From Thermosediminibacter litoriperuensis (GTDB lineage: Bacteria > Bacillota > Thermosediminibacteria > Thermosediminibacterales > Thermosediminibacteraceae): 64,000 nucleotides of DNA. The notes beneath the pieces were generated by a model, which saw nothing but the letters and a program-made list of their open reading frames with translations, ran no database searches and was not told where the DNA came from. How positions within the stretch are numbered: the stretch's first letter is position 1; the number at the start of each line of letters is the position of its first letter. Position numbers and translations under genes: made by a program. Where the stretch lies: positions 1 to 64,000 of the forward strand of contig NZ_VNHO01000008.1 in the NCBI RefSeq assembly GCF_008124715.1, in the 5' to 3' direction. Positions 43,992-52,197 of this stretch are shown one piece after another.

Positions 43992-45050
43992 TTGGAAAAG
44001 ATACTGATGAAAGGCAACGAAGCCCTGGCCGAGGCTGCAATAAGGGCCGGGTGCCAGTGTTTCTTCGGTTACCCTATAACACCCCAGAGCGAACTGCCGG
44101 CATACCTCGCCAGGGAGATGCCCAAAAGGGGGGGAGTTTTTTTACAGGCGGAAAGTGAAGTTGCAGCTATAAATATAGTTTACGGCGCCGCGGGAGCGGG
44201 TGCCCGTGTTATGACATCCTCGTCCAGTCCCGGTATTAGCTTAAAGCAGGAAGGCATATCATACCTGTGCGGCGCGGAACTCCCCTGCGTAATAGTAAAT
44301 ATTATGAGGGGAGGCCCCGGACTGGGAGATATCCAGCCCGCCCAGTCGGACTACTTTCAGGCTACCCGCGGTGGAGGCCACGGCGACTACAGGACGATAG
44401 TACTGGCACCGGCGTCGGTACAGGAACTGGTTGATTTAGTCTACGATGCCTTCGATCTGGCGGATATGTACAGGAACCCGGTGCTCATCCTGGGCGATGG
44501 AATACTGGGCCAGATGATGGAGCCGGTCGTATTCAAGGAAAGGCCTGCGAGGGAACTGCCGCCCAAGACCTGGGCTACTACCGGCAAAATGGGCAGGCAG
44601 AAGCCCAATGTGATAAATTCCCTGTATCTCGACCCCGTGCAGCTTGAAGAGCACAACCGCAAGCTCCAAAGAAAATACCAGGAGATAGAGGAAAAAGAGG
44701 CCAGGTGGGAGATCCTGAACGGTGACGACGCCGAATACTTCGTTGTGGCCTACGGTATCTGTGCCCGTATTGCCCATGCGGCCGTTGAAATGGCAAGGCA
44801 GGAAGGCATAAAAGTAGGACTTATACGACCCATAACCCTGTGGCCTTATCCTAAAAAGGCCTTCGAAGAGGTTCTTTCGAGAGCCAAAGCATTCCTAACC
44901 GTTGAATTGTCCTGCGGTCAGATGGTGGAAGATGTGAAACTGTCGGTAGACGGCAGGGCACCGGTGTATTTCTACGGAAGAACGGGTGGTATGGTACCGA
45001 CCGCCGAGGAGATTTTCAGGGAAATAACGAAAATGAGGGGGCATTCCTAA
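43992..45050 (+). CDS. vorB: 2-oxoacid:ferredoxin oxidoreductase alpha subunit
   Basis: 352 residues. G-Y-P-I-T-P-Q-S near residue 23 is the substrate-side loop of the pyrimidine-binding domain, Q-A-E-S-E near residue 45 and a transketolase C-terminal-like domain follow. TTG 43992 starts right after the ferredoxin stop, behind AAGGGGGG; the frame reading back to 43914 is inside that gene. Substrates are probably 2-oxoisovalerate, 2-oxoisocaproate and 2-oxo-3-methylvalerate, judged from the neighbours; 2-oxoglutarate cannot be excluded from sequence alone. Confidence 0.92.
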   Translation: MEKILMKGNEALAEAAIRAGCQCFFGYPITPQSELPAYLAREMPKRGGVFLQAESEVAAINIVYGAAGAGARVMTSSSSPGISLKQEGISYLCGAELPCVIVNIMRGGPGLGDIQPAQSDYFQATRGGGHGDYRTIVLAPASVQELVDLVYDAFDLADMYRNPVLILGDGILGQMMEPVVFKERPARELPPKTWATTGKMGRQKPNVINSLYLDPVQLEEHNRKLQRKYQEIEEKEARWEILNGDDAEYFVVAYGICARIAHAAVEMARQEGIKVGLIRPITLWPYPKKAFEEVLSRAKAFLTVELSCGQMVEDVKLSVDGRAPVYFYGRTGGMVPTAEEIFREITKMRGHS

Positions 45051-45799
45051 TGAAGCTGGTTTTCGAAAGGCCGAAATCCCTGCAGCTAACAAAGACCCAT
45101 TACTGCCCGGGATGCGGTCATGGTACGATACACAGGCTTGTGGCCGAGGTGATGGACGAACTTAATATAAAAGAAAAGACTATAGGCGTTGCTCCCGTAG
45201 GGTGTGCGGTTCTGGCTTACAATTACTTCGACTGCGACATGCAGCAAGCTGCCCACGGCCGGGCTCCCGCCGTAGCTACGGGCATAAAGCGGGCTCTGCC
45301 CGACCGGGTTGTATTTACCTATCAGGGTGACGGGGACCTGGCAGCCATCGGTACCGCAGAAATTATTCATGCCGCAGCCAGGAGCGAGAATATAACGGTG
45401 GTTTTCGTAAATAACGCCATATACGGAATGACCGGTGGTCAGATGGCGCCGACGACCCTGATAGGCCAGCGCACGGAAACCAGCCCCTATGGGCGCGATC
45501 CCAAATTGGCAGGATATCCGATAAGGGTTTGTGAAATGCTGGCAACACTAGATGGTCCTTCGTTCCTAGCGAGGGTTGAGCTCACGGACGTAAAAAATAT
45601 AAACAGGGCAAAAAGTTATCTTAAGAAGGCTTTTGAGATCCAGCTGGCTGGAAAGGGGTTCTCTCTGGTGGAGATCCTGTCCCCGTGTCCGACCAACTGG
45701 GGCATGAGGCCTGTGGATGCCGTTGACTGGGTAAGGAAAGAAATGGTGAAGGTATTTCCGCCGGGTGTATTCAAGGAACCGAAGGAGGGTAATGTATGA
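45050..45799 (+). CDS. vorA: 2-oxoacid:ferredoxin oxidoreductase beta (TPP-binding) subunit
   Basis: 249 residues. C-P-G-C-G-H-G near residue 21 and the TPP motif G-D-G-D-L-A-A-I-G near residue 94 with N-N near residue 122 are visible. The ATG overlaps the alpha stop by one base. It decarboxylates the 2-oxo acid and passes electrons to the ferredoxin subunit. Confidence 0.94.
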   Translation: MKLVFERPKSLQLTKTHYCPGCGHGTIHRLVAEVMDELNIKEKTIGVAPVGCAVLAYNYFDCDMQQAAHGRAPAVATGIKRALPDRVVFTYQGDGDLAAIGTAEIIHAAARSENITVVFVNNAIYGMTGGQMAPTTLIGQRTETSPYGRDPKLAGYPIRVCEMLATLDGPSFLARVELTDVKNINRAKSYLKKAFEIQLAGKGFSLVEILSPCPTNWGMRPVDAVDWVRKEMVKVFPPGVFKEPKEGNV

Positions 45800-46335
45800 A
45801 GATGGAAGTAATTATGGCAGGTTTCGGAGGCCAGGGGATCATGTTGATGGGCGAAATCCTGGCCCACAGTGCCATGCTCGAAGGGCGGGAAGTTTCCTGG
45901 ATACCTTCTTACGGCCCTGAAATGAGGGGTGGTACCGCCAACTGTATGGTGGTTATCTCCGATAAGAGGATCCCCTCGCCTATAATATCTTCACCGGATA
46001 TACTTGTTGCAATGAACAAACCTTCTATGGACAAATTTACCCCAACGGTGAAATCCGGCGGAATTGTGATCCTCAACAGAGCCCTTATAGACGAAAAACC
46101 GGCAAGACAGGATATAGAGATCATAGAAGTAGACGCCAGCGGTATAGCCGATGAGCTGGGTAATATGAAGGTCGCGAATATGGTGGCGTTAGGAGTCCTG
46201 GTGGGCAGAACCGGGATCGTGAAGCCGGAGACTGTGCTCAAGTCGATAGACTATTTTCTCCCCGAACACAGGAAGAACATGATTGAAATAAACGAAAAGG
46301 CCCTGATGAGGGGGATCGCCGAAGTGAAAAAATAA
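45796..46335 (+). CDS. vorC: 2-oxoacid:ferredoxin oxidoreductase gamma subunit
   Basis: 179 residues. G-F-G-G-Q-G near residue 9 and S-Y-G-P-E-M-R-G-G near residue 36 are the family marks. It overlaps the beta gene by 4 bases (ATGA). A strong terminator follows, so it ends the sigma-54 operon. Confidence 0.94.
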   Translation: MKMEVIMAGFGGQGIMLMGEILAHSAMLEGREVSWIPSYGPEMRGGTANCMVVISDKRIPSPIISSPDILVAMNKPSMDKFTPTVKSGGIVILNRALIDEKPARQDIEIIEVDASGIADELGNMKVANMVALGVLVGRTGIVKPETVLKSIDYFLPEHRKNMIEINEKALMRGIAEVKK

Positions 46336-46358
46336 ACCCGGACATTATTATGTATTTG

Positions 46359-46386
46359 AATACCCAGTTTTCTGGGTATTTTTTTT
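46359..46386 (+). terminator. Intrinsic terminator of the ptb-vor operon
   Basis: AATACCCAG (46359-46367) pairs with CTGGGTATT (46372-46380), followed by a run of T. Confidence 0.9.
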
Positions 46387-46396
46387 TGCCGTATAG

Positions 46397-46560
46397 TTAC
46401 CCCAGCTCTGTCAACTCTCCCGTGTTCCGGTCGTACATTGCGTTTGCACATGCCACGCATAGACTGAAGAGGTTCCAAGACTACAGTCGCCACTGCGGAT
46501 ACTGTTCAACCGGATAAATATGATGCACCGTTGTGGCTGGAATAGTTTTGCCCCGCCCCT
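46397..46560 (-). pseudogene. HNH endonuclease fragment
   Basis: On the minus strand T-V-H-H-I-Y-P-V-E-Q-Y-P and W-N-L-F-S-L-C-V-A-C-A-N match the H-H and N-x3-L-C-x2-C parts of phage-type HNH nucleases. An in-frame TAG (46481-46483) splits them, and the zinc-binding N-terminus is missing. It is phage debris; the rest of 46336-46662 holds only the terminator before it and the LysM upstream region after it. Confidence 0.7.
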
Positions 46561-46662
46561 GGCCTGCCGCAATGGGGTGTTTTCACTCGCCCGTGATGGG
46601 CCGCATATTATGTTATTGCAAATATATTTAATGGACTAAATAATATAAATGGAGGTTTAGTT

Positions 46663-47247
46663 ATGTCTAATCAGCAACCCCGTAGAGTTCCTCGGTCCTG
46701 TCCTCCAGGATTTCAAGGACGATATATCGTTCAGCCCGGTGATACCTTTTTCAATATAGCTCAGATGTTCAGAACGCGCTTAGAGGCCCTTGCTGTAAAT
46801 AACCCTCATATCATAGATCCCAATATTATAAACCCTGGTGATGTCCTTTGCGTGCCAGGTCTTATTCCTTACCCCTGTTGTATTGTTCTAAGGCCCGTAC
46901 CTCAATTTCGTTTGCCCTTTGGAGCAGGAGCAGTAGCTTTTGTTAATTTTGCTCCTCAAGGAGGTCAAGCAGTGAGCTTTTTAGCAACCCTCCCCCAACC
47001 TTCCGCATTTGGCAATTTTGATATCTATGTGGGTGAAATTTATATTCCTGACATTGGAGGATTTGGCAATCAGTTGTTTCCGACTGCTCAGGATCCGCCG
47101 ACCTGGGCAACTAGAATAGATCTTCCTACTGCTGCAGCAATTGCACCTAACTCCAGAGTAGTAATACGTCCTGCTAATTCAAATACCGGCATATCCGGCG
47201 ATATTATATTTGATGCAACGATTCAGGGCGGTAGCTGTCATTTATAA
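46663..47247 (+). CDS. LysM-domain protein, possible spore or envelope protein
   Basis: 194 residues. The Pro/Arg-rich start is followed by a LysM repeat at about 25-68 (Y-I-V-Q-P-G-D-T ... I-N-P-G-D-V-L-C-V-P-G), then a beta-rich ~120-residue domain I do not recognise. No signal peptide is visible; spore-coat LysM proteins also lack one. Codon use is AT-rich compared with both sides, and it lies between two HNH remnants, so recent transfer is possible. ATGGAGG precedes the ATG. A CATATTAT element near 46604 may be a sporulation-type -10, unproven. Confidence 0.75.
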   Translation: MSNQQPRRVPRSCPPGFQGRYIVQPGDTFFNIAQMFRTRLEALAVNNPHIIDPNIINPGDVLCVPGLIPYPCCIVLRPVPQFRLPFGAGAVAFVNFAPQGGQAVSFLATLPQPSAFGNFDIYVGEIYIPDIGGFGNQLFPTAQDPPTWATRIDLPTAAAIAPNSRVVIRPANSNTGISGDIIFDATIQGGSCHL

Positions 47248-47287
47248 TTTTTATGTTGGGCGGCAAAGGCCCCAAGATTTAACCCCC

Positions 47288-47772
47288 CTATTCCTTGATT
47301 ATATCAATTGCTTTATCTAACGCTTCAAGAAATTCTTTCTCTCGGGCAGTATTAACAGGTTTGTCCAGTAACTCCTCGCCTAATTTGAATACACATATAA
47401 TTAAATTATTAACAAGCTTTTTCTTATCTTCTTTATCCATTCCCGAAGCCACCGGCCTCCTTTGCGTGTTTGCATCATGATGATACTTGCACAGCGGCTG
47501 CCAATTGTTCTCATACCAAAATGATTCATAATTTCCTTTGTGTGGTGTGATATGATCCACCACCGCTGTCGGTGTCAGCTTTCCTTCTCTTTGACACTCA
47601 ACACATAGCGGATGCTCTCGTAAGAATCTTTCCTCCATCTCGCATCGATCCCCTCTCTGCCGCCGTCCTCCGTCTCTCGTCCTGCGACCTTCGCTTCTGC
47701 TTCTTGTGTTTGTCGCAGTATCGTTGCGTCGTTAAGTTCGGACATCCTGGCCAACTGAAAACCGGTACTCAT
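47288..47772 (-). pseudogene. Frameshifted phage-type HNH endonuclease
   Basis: Minus-strand pieces in three frames join to one HNH protein: C-P-N-L-T-T-Q-R-Y-C-D-K-H near 47740-47700, G-I-D-A-R-W-R-K near 47640, then R-F-L-R-E-H-P-L-C-V-E-C and V-V-D-H-I-T-P-H with N-W-Q-P-L-C-K-Y-H-H in the frame ending at 47288. The active-site half is intact (116 residues from 47638), but at least two frameshifts cut the N-terminal zinc part. Such HNH genes usually stand next to phage terminase genes, which are absent here. Confidence 0.75.
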
Positions 47773-47815
47773 GGCAAAGGATGAAAGCGGCCATTAAATG
47801 TGATAAAATAAAAAA

Positions 47816-47871
47816 GTGTCGACGTGGAATACAGCCGGTGGGAATCCACCGAGTATCGGGGGAGTTGCTTT
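47816..47871 (+). promoter_or_regulatory. Short structured leader before the MobB-like gene
   Basis: A TAAAAT (-10 like) near 47803 precedes a short leader with the hairpin GGTGG-GAAT-CCACC (47837-47850), then GGGGGAG and the start codon. The leader looks faintly like the CCGGTG...AATCC part of a cobalamin riboswitch, but the rest of that riboswitch is missing. Confidence 0.3.
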
Positions 47872-48594
47872 ATGAGAGTTTTTGCCATTTACTCTCCGAC
47901 AAGATCTATAAAAAGCTTTCCGGTAACGGTTGGAATAGCCGGGGAACTGAAAAAACGAGGCTATACCGTTGGACTTATTAACGCCGGGGATGATGCTGGC
48001 GTAGAAGCTGGCCCCTTTGAAACAGTATCCCGCGCAAGCCCTGAATGTACCGCAATTTACATAGGCGGCGGGTTTTCGCTGGAGGAACTTCTCCGTTTAT
48101 ATAGACAGGACTACGTAATACTGGAGGGTTTTGAAAAAGTAGCGGCCCCCAAAATTCTATGGGTGGAGAGGGAAGAAAATCTCAGAGATTTTACCGATGA
48201 CCTGGTATTTGCCGTTACAGGCCATTTTGTAAAGGCTCCCCCTTTCTGCGAGGGCGTTCCCTTCATAGAGGTTAAAGATGTTAAACGCCTGGTGGACCTT
48301 ATAGAAGAAAGGGTCTATGAAAAGTTGCCCGGCATCGAGGGGGGAGGATGCGGCCTTTGCGGAAGGGATTGCTACGGCATGGCAGCGGATATATTGAAAG
48401 GCCGGGCATCCAGGAAAGATTGCAAAGGTTCCCAAAACGACCCCGTTGAGATTAAAATAAATGGTAAGAAGCTGGATATGGTTCCCTTTGTCAGAAACAT
48501 GGTGGTATCGGTTGTCAAAGGGGTGCTTTCCCCGTTGAAAGGCTTCGAAGAAGGACAAATAGAGATCAGGATTAGAAACCCTGGGGAGGGTTAA
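47872..48594 (+). CDS. MobB-like protein with C-terminal 4Fe-4S domain
   Basis: 240 residues. The first ~150 follow the fold pattern of MobB-type (molybdopterin-guanine dinucleotide) GTPases, but the P-loop is replaced by Y-S-P-T-R-S-I-K-S and lacks the G-K-T core, so nucleotide hydrolysis is doubtful. The next part, C-G-x-C-G-x2-C-x3-A-x5-G-x6-C near residues 161-185, is a PF04060-type [4Fe-4S] site like that in AcsC. ATG 47872 follows GGGGGAG. It is followed by a radical SAM gene 6 bases on, so the two probably act together. Function unknown. Confidence 0.65.
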   Translation: MRVFAIYSPTRSIKSFPVTVGIAGELKKRGYTVGLINAGDDAGVEAGPFETVSRASPECTAIYIGGGFSLEELLRLYRQDYVILEGFEKVAAPKILWVEREENLRDFTDDLVFAVTGHFVKAPPFCEGVPFIEVKDVKRLVDLIEERVYEKLPGIEGGGCGLCGRDCYGMAADILKGRASRKDCKGSQNDPVEIKINGKKLDMVPFVRNMVVSVVKGVLSPLKGFEEGQIEIRIRNPGEG

Positions 48595-48600
48595 AAAACT

Positions 48601-49509
48601 TTGGCCATGCTTGATATGCTGATAAACTGCCGGCTGTGCCCGAGGCGCTGCGGAGTTAACCGCCTAAAGGGTGAGAGCGGGTTCTGCGGCGCTGCGGACA
48701 GGGTGGTGGTGGCAAAGGCTTTCGCCCACCGTTGGGAAGAACCGTGCATAAGCGGGGACAGCGGGTCAGGGACCGTGTTTTTCTCGGGCTGCAACCTGAG
48801 GTGCGTTTTTTGCCAGAATTACAGGATAAGCCAGGAGTGGTTCGGCAGGGCCGTAGGCGAAGACGATCTTGTGGAGATTTTTCTCAGACTCCAGGCAAAA
48901 GGAGTGCACAACATCAACCTGGTTACGCCGACAATATATACCCCGCAGGTGGCCGAAGCACTGAAAAAAGCCAGAAGTAAAGGGCTTTTTATACCAGTGG
49001 TATGGAATTCCAATTCCTATGAAAATCCGGAAGCTCTTAAGATGCTGGAAGGGCTTGTGGACGTATACCTGCCGGACATCAAGTATTTCGACGGCGCCGC
49101 CGCCCGGAGGTATTCCAGAGCAGGTGATTATTTCGATCGTGCGGCACCGGCGGTGCTGGAGATGTACCGGCAGGTAGGGGAGCCGGTATTTGACTATAAA
49201 GGTATCATAAAAAGGGGCCTTATTATCAGGCACCTGGTTCTGCCCGGGTTGAAAGAAGATTCAAAGAAAATACTAGAATGGATAAAATCAAATTTACCCC
49301 GGGGTGTTTACATCAGCCTCATGAGTCAGTATATGCCCTGTTATAGAGCCGGGGAATTTCCCGAAATCAACAGGGTTCTTTCGACAGGGGAATACGAGGA
49401 GGTAATAGAGTATTTTTTCGAACTGGGCCTTGAAAACGGATTCGCCCAGGAGGAAGGGTCGAATTCAGTAAAGTACGTACCGGATTTCGACCTGGAAGGA
49501 ATTCCATAA
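48601..49509 (+). CDS. Radical SAM protein, pyruvate formate-lyase-activating-enzyme-like
   Basis: 302 residues. An N-terminal C-x2-C-P-x2-C site (residues ~11-18) with a later C-G precedes the radical SAM core C-N-L-R-C-V-F-C-Q-N (C-x3-C-x2-C) near residue 63. The barrel has W-N-S-N-S-Y near residue 138 and D-I-K-Y-F near residue 159. No pyruvate formate-lyase-like substrate gene is near, so its target is unknown. TTG 48601 lies 10 bases after GGAGGG; ATG 48607 is possible. It is probably co-transcribed with the MobB-like gene. Confidence 0.85.
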   Translation: MAMLDMLINCRLCPRRCGVNRLKGESGFCGAADRVVVAKAFAHRWEEPCISGDSGSGTVFFSGCNLRCVFCQNYRISQEWFGRAVGEDDLVEIFLRLQAKGVHNINLVTPTIYTPQVAEALKKARSKGLFIPVVWNSNSYENPEALKMLEGLVDVYLPDIKYFDGAAARRYSRAGDYFDRAAPAVLEMYRQVGEPVFDYKGIIKRGLIIRHLVLPGLKEDSKKILEWIKSNLPRGVYISLMSQYMPCYRAGEFPEINRVLSTGEYEEVIEYFFELGLENGFAQEEGSNSVKYVPDFDLEGIP

Positions 49510-49538
49510 AATAAAAAATAATAATAGGAGGGTTTTTA

Positions 49539-50654
49539 ATGCGAGATCCCAGATATGAAAAGCTTGCCCGGATCCTGATCCACTATTCGGTGGAGTTAAA
49601 AGAGGGGGAAAACATTCTGATTGAGGCCGGCCCCGGAGAAGCTCCACTCGTAAAAGAACTGGTGCGGGAGGCTTACAGGGTAGGAGGCAGGCCCTTCGTA
49701 TCCCTGGCCGTGCAGGAAATTCAGAGGGAGATACTGATGAATTTGAGCGAAGAGGCTGCCAGGATGATGGCCCGCTACGATTCCGAGCGGATGAAAGATA
49801 TGAACGCCTATATAGGCATCCGCGGAGGGGACAATGTGGCGGAGCTTTCCGACGTACCCCATGATAAAAAATCCCTTTACATGCAGCTTTACGTAAAACC
49901 CGTTCACGGGGATATAAGGGTTCCCCATACCAAATGGTGCGTTTTAAGATACCCCAATGCTTCCATGGCCCAGCTGGCTGACACCAGTACGGAAGCCTTC
50001 GAGGATTTTTATTTTAAGGTGTGCTGCCTGGATTACGAAAAGATGTCCAGAGCCATGGATCCGCTGGTGGAGCTCATGAACAGGACTAAAAAGGTTCGCA
50101 TAGTCGGCCCTGGGACGGACCTTGAATTTTCCATAGAAGGCATTAATGCAGTGAAATGCGACGGCAAGAGAAATATCCCGGACGGCGAAATATACACGGC
50201 TCCGGTCAGGAATTCGGTCAACGGGTACATAACGTACAACGCTCCGGCCATTTATCAGGGATACACTTTTGACAATATAAGATTCGAGTTCAAGGACGGT
50301 AAGATCGTAAAAGCCACCGCGAACGATACCGAACGACTGAACAAGATCCTTGATACCGACGAAGGGGCAAGGTATATCGGTGAGTTTGCCATCGGTATAA
50401 ATCCCTATATACTGAAGCCCATGAAGGACACCCTTTTTGATGAGAAAATAGCGGGAAGCATCCACTTTACTCCAGGAAGGGCTTACGAGGAATGCAACAA
50501 CGGTAACGAGTCAGCCATTCACTGGGATCTGGTGTACATCCAGAGGCCGGAATACGGTGGCGGAGAAATCTGGTTCGACGACGTACTCGTCAGAAAGGAC
50601 GGGCTTTTTGTGCCCAAGGAATTGCAGGGTCTCAATCCCGAAAACCTCGTCTAA
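49539..50654 (+). CDS. M29-family aminopeptidase
   Basis: 371 residues, slightly shorter than AmpS/aminopeptidase T (~410). Metal-binding motifs typical of M29 are seen: G-E-A-P near residue 29, D-G-E-I-Y-T near residue 212, E-x-K-D-G-K near residue 247, H-F-x-P-G near residue 309 and a C-terminal H-W-D-L-V near residue 328 with D-D near residue 348. AGGAGGG precedes the ATG. It releases N-terminal residues from peptides in the cytoplasm. It overlaps the convergent DUF3006 gene by 4 bases. Confidence 0.9.
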   Translation: MRDPRYEKLARILIHYSVELKEGENILIEAGPGEAPLVKELVREAYRVGGRPFVSLAVQEIQREILMNLSEEAARMMARYDSERMKDMNAYIGIRGGDNVAELSDVPHDKKSLYMQLYVKPVHGDIRVPHTKWCVLRYPNASMAQLADTSTEAFEDFYFKVCCLDYEKMSRAMDPLVELMNRTKKVRIVGPGTDLEFSIEGINAVKCDGKRNIPDGEIYTAPVRNSVNGYITYNAPAIYQGYTFDNIRFEFKDGKIVKATANDTERLNKILDTDEGARYIGEFAIGINPYILKPMKDTLFDEKIAGSIHFTPGRAYEECNNGNESAIHWDLVYIQRPEYGGGEIWFDDVLVRKDGLFVPKELQGLNPENLV

Positions 50655-50872
50655 TCCTCGAACAGGTACCTCGCCATTTCTTCGATTTCTCTTTTGCGAC
50701 GCCGGGTTTCCGGTTCGTCGATGGTTAGGTTTTCAAGATCTATTACATCTCCTTCCCTGGCTCTTTCGGGAAGGAGATGTTTTTTTATATTTATAATCTT
50801 TCCGTCCGTGGTTTCAATGACGGCAAATTCGCCCTCAAAGCGGTCTATAACTCCCTTTTTGCCCACGACCAT
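50651..50872 (-). CDS. DUF3006-family small protein
   Basis: 73 residues, beta-rich N-terminus (I-D-R-F-E-G-E-F-A-V-I) and a charged helical C-terminus. DUF3006 proteins are often coded beside ComEC-like metallo-beta-lactamase proteins, as here. ATG 50872 follows GGAGG. Function unknown. Confidence 0.82.
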   Translation of the reverse strand: MVVGKKGVIDRFEGEFAVIETTDGKIINIKKHLLPERAREGDVIDLENLTIDEPETRRRKREIEEMARYLFED

Positions 50873-50884
50873 TTTCACCTCCGG

Positions 50885-51772
50885 TTACCTGGAAGTTCTT
50901 ACTTTTATTCCGGCGCCGTCGCTTTCCATTATCACATGGCCGTTTCCGGCGGTTGTGTACACTTTTACATTATGCTTCCGCAGCCTTTCCAATGTTTCCC
51001 TGTGCGGGTGGCCGTAGTCGTTGTCCTTCCCGAAGCTGATCACCGCATAACGGGGCCACACTGATTTTAGAAATTCCGTGGAAGTGCTGGAACTGCTGCC
51101 GTGATGGCCCACCTTCAATACGTCGGCCTTCAGGTCGTATTTTTTCTCCAGCATTTCCCGTTCGGAGAGCTTTTCAGCGTCACCGGTCAGGAGAAAGGAG
51201 TTGTTTTTGTACGTTATTTTAAGCACTGCGCTGTAGTTGTTCAATTCATCGTAACGGGTATTGTTGGGAGCCAGAACCCGGATATCGATACCGGCTTCCA
51301 GCGGTATAGTCATCCCCCCCTTTACGGTAGTAATTTTGAGTTTTTTGTCGGAAACGGCCTGCATGAGATCTCTGAAGGTCTTTGTGGTCGTAGTGACCCT
51401 GGGCATGTATATTTTGCCTATGTCAAAAGTATGGATGACGTCGTCTATAGCCCCGATATGGTCCTCGTGGGGATGGGTGGCCACGACGGCGTCGATCCTT
51501 TTTACGCCTTTTTTCTTTATGTAATTTATAACCGTTTTTGCATCGTCGTTATTCCCGGCATCTACGAGCATGGTACTGCCCCCGGGGAATATTATAAAGA
51601 TGCTGTCGGCCTGGCCTACGTCCAGGAAATTCACCTCCAAAACTCCGCTGGAAGTGCCAGATCCTTCCTGATCAAGGCCGATTTCGACGGCACACCCAGG
51701 CAGGAAGGCTGCAGCGATGATGGCCAATAAAAGCAGAATGATTACGGGTTTGTTCCTAAAGGCTTTTTTCAT
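50885..51772 (-). CDS. Secreted ComEC-like metallo-beta-lactamase lipoprotein
   Basis: 295 residues. The N-terminal hydrophobic segment ends in the lipobox L-P-G-C (C27), so it is a membrane-anchored lipoprotein. The hydrolase part has L-D-V-G-Q-A-D near residue 52, T-H-P-H-E-D-H-I-G near residue 99, G-D-A near residue 199 and H-H-G-S near residue 224, the metal ligands of the ComEC C-terminal family. It may be an extracellular nuclease. It shares a unit with DUF3006 just downstream. Confidence 0.9.
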   Translation of the reverse strand: MKKAFRNKPVIILLLLAIIAAAFLPGCAVEIGLDQEGSGTSSGVLEVNFLDVGQADSIFIIFPGGSTMLVDAGNNDDAKTVINYIKKKGVKRIDAVVATHPHEDHIGAIDDVIHTFDIGKIYMPRVTTTTKTFRDLMQAVSDKKLKITTVKGGMTIPLEAGIDIRVLAPNNTRYDELNNYSAVLKITYKNNSFLLTGDAEKLSEREMLEKKYDLKADVLKVGHHGSSSSTSTEFLKSVWPRYAVISFGKDNDYGHPHRETLERLRKHNVKVYTTAGNGHVIMESDGAGIKVRTSR

Positions 51773-51903
51773 GGCGTCATACCTCCTCCTGTTTTTACAG
51801 CAACTACGATATTTTAACAGATTCTATCCTTTGCGGACAAGACTGATATATTAAAATCAAAAAAAGGGCTAAGGCTTTAACCCTAACCCATGATCCGGAT
51901 TTA

Positions 51904-52101
51904 TTAATCCCAGCACGATTTGCCGTCGGTGGTTATACAGGTTCCGCCCGCCTGATCGTCTTTTCTGGTATACGCGTCGCAATAGGTGCCCTCCTTTGAG
52001 GTACAGGTGGGCCTGATGGCGTTGACCATAACGTTTTCTGCACAGCATTCCCGGTTGTTATTGTATTTACATGTGGTGACATTGCATTTGAGGTTGGGCA
52101 T
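51904..52101 (-). CDS. DUF1540 cysteine-rich protein
   Basis: 65 residues with eight Cys, among them C-N-V-T-T-C-K-Y-N and C-C-A-E-N in the N-terminal half. DUF1540 proteins are small, probably metal-binding, and frequent in Clostridia and Bacilli. ATG 52101 follows GGAGGTG. It is transcribed opposite to hprK. Confidence 0.85.
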   Translation of the reverse strand: MPNLKCNVTTCKYNNNRECCAENVMVNAIRPTCTSKEGTYCDAYTRKDDQAGGTCITTDGKSCWD

Positions 52102-52169
52102 AAAATCACCTCCATAATAAAGTTTTCTACTAACTAGTATTTCCACCAGGGAGGAATTCACTCTTTTTT

Positions 52170-52185
52170 GTAGAATTTATTCTAC
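52170..52185 (+). promoter_or_regulatory. Palindrome before hprK
   Basis: GTAGAAT (52170-52176) and ATTCTAC (52179-52185) form a perfect 7-bp palindrome 12 bases before the hprK start, between divergent genes. It may be an operator or a leader hairpin. Confidence 0.4.
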
Positions 52186-52197
52186 GGGGTGCTAGCT

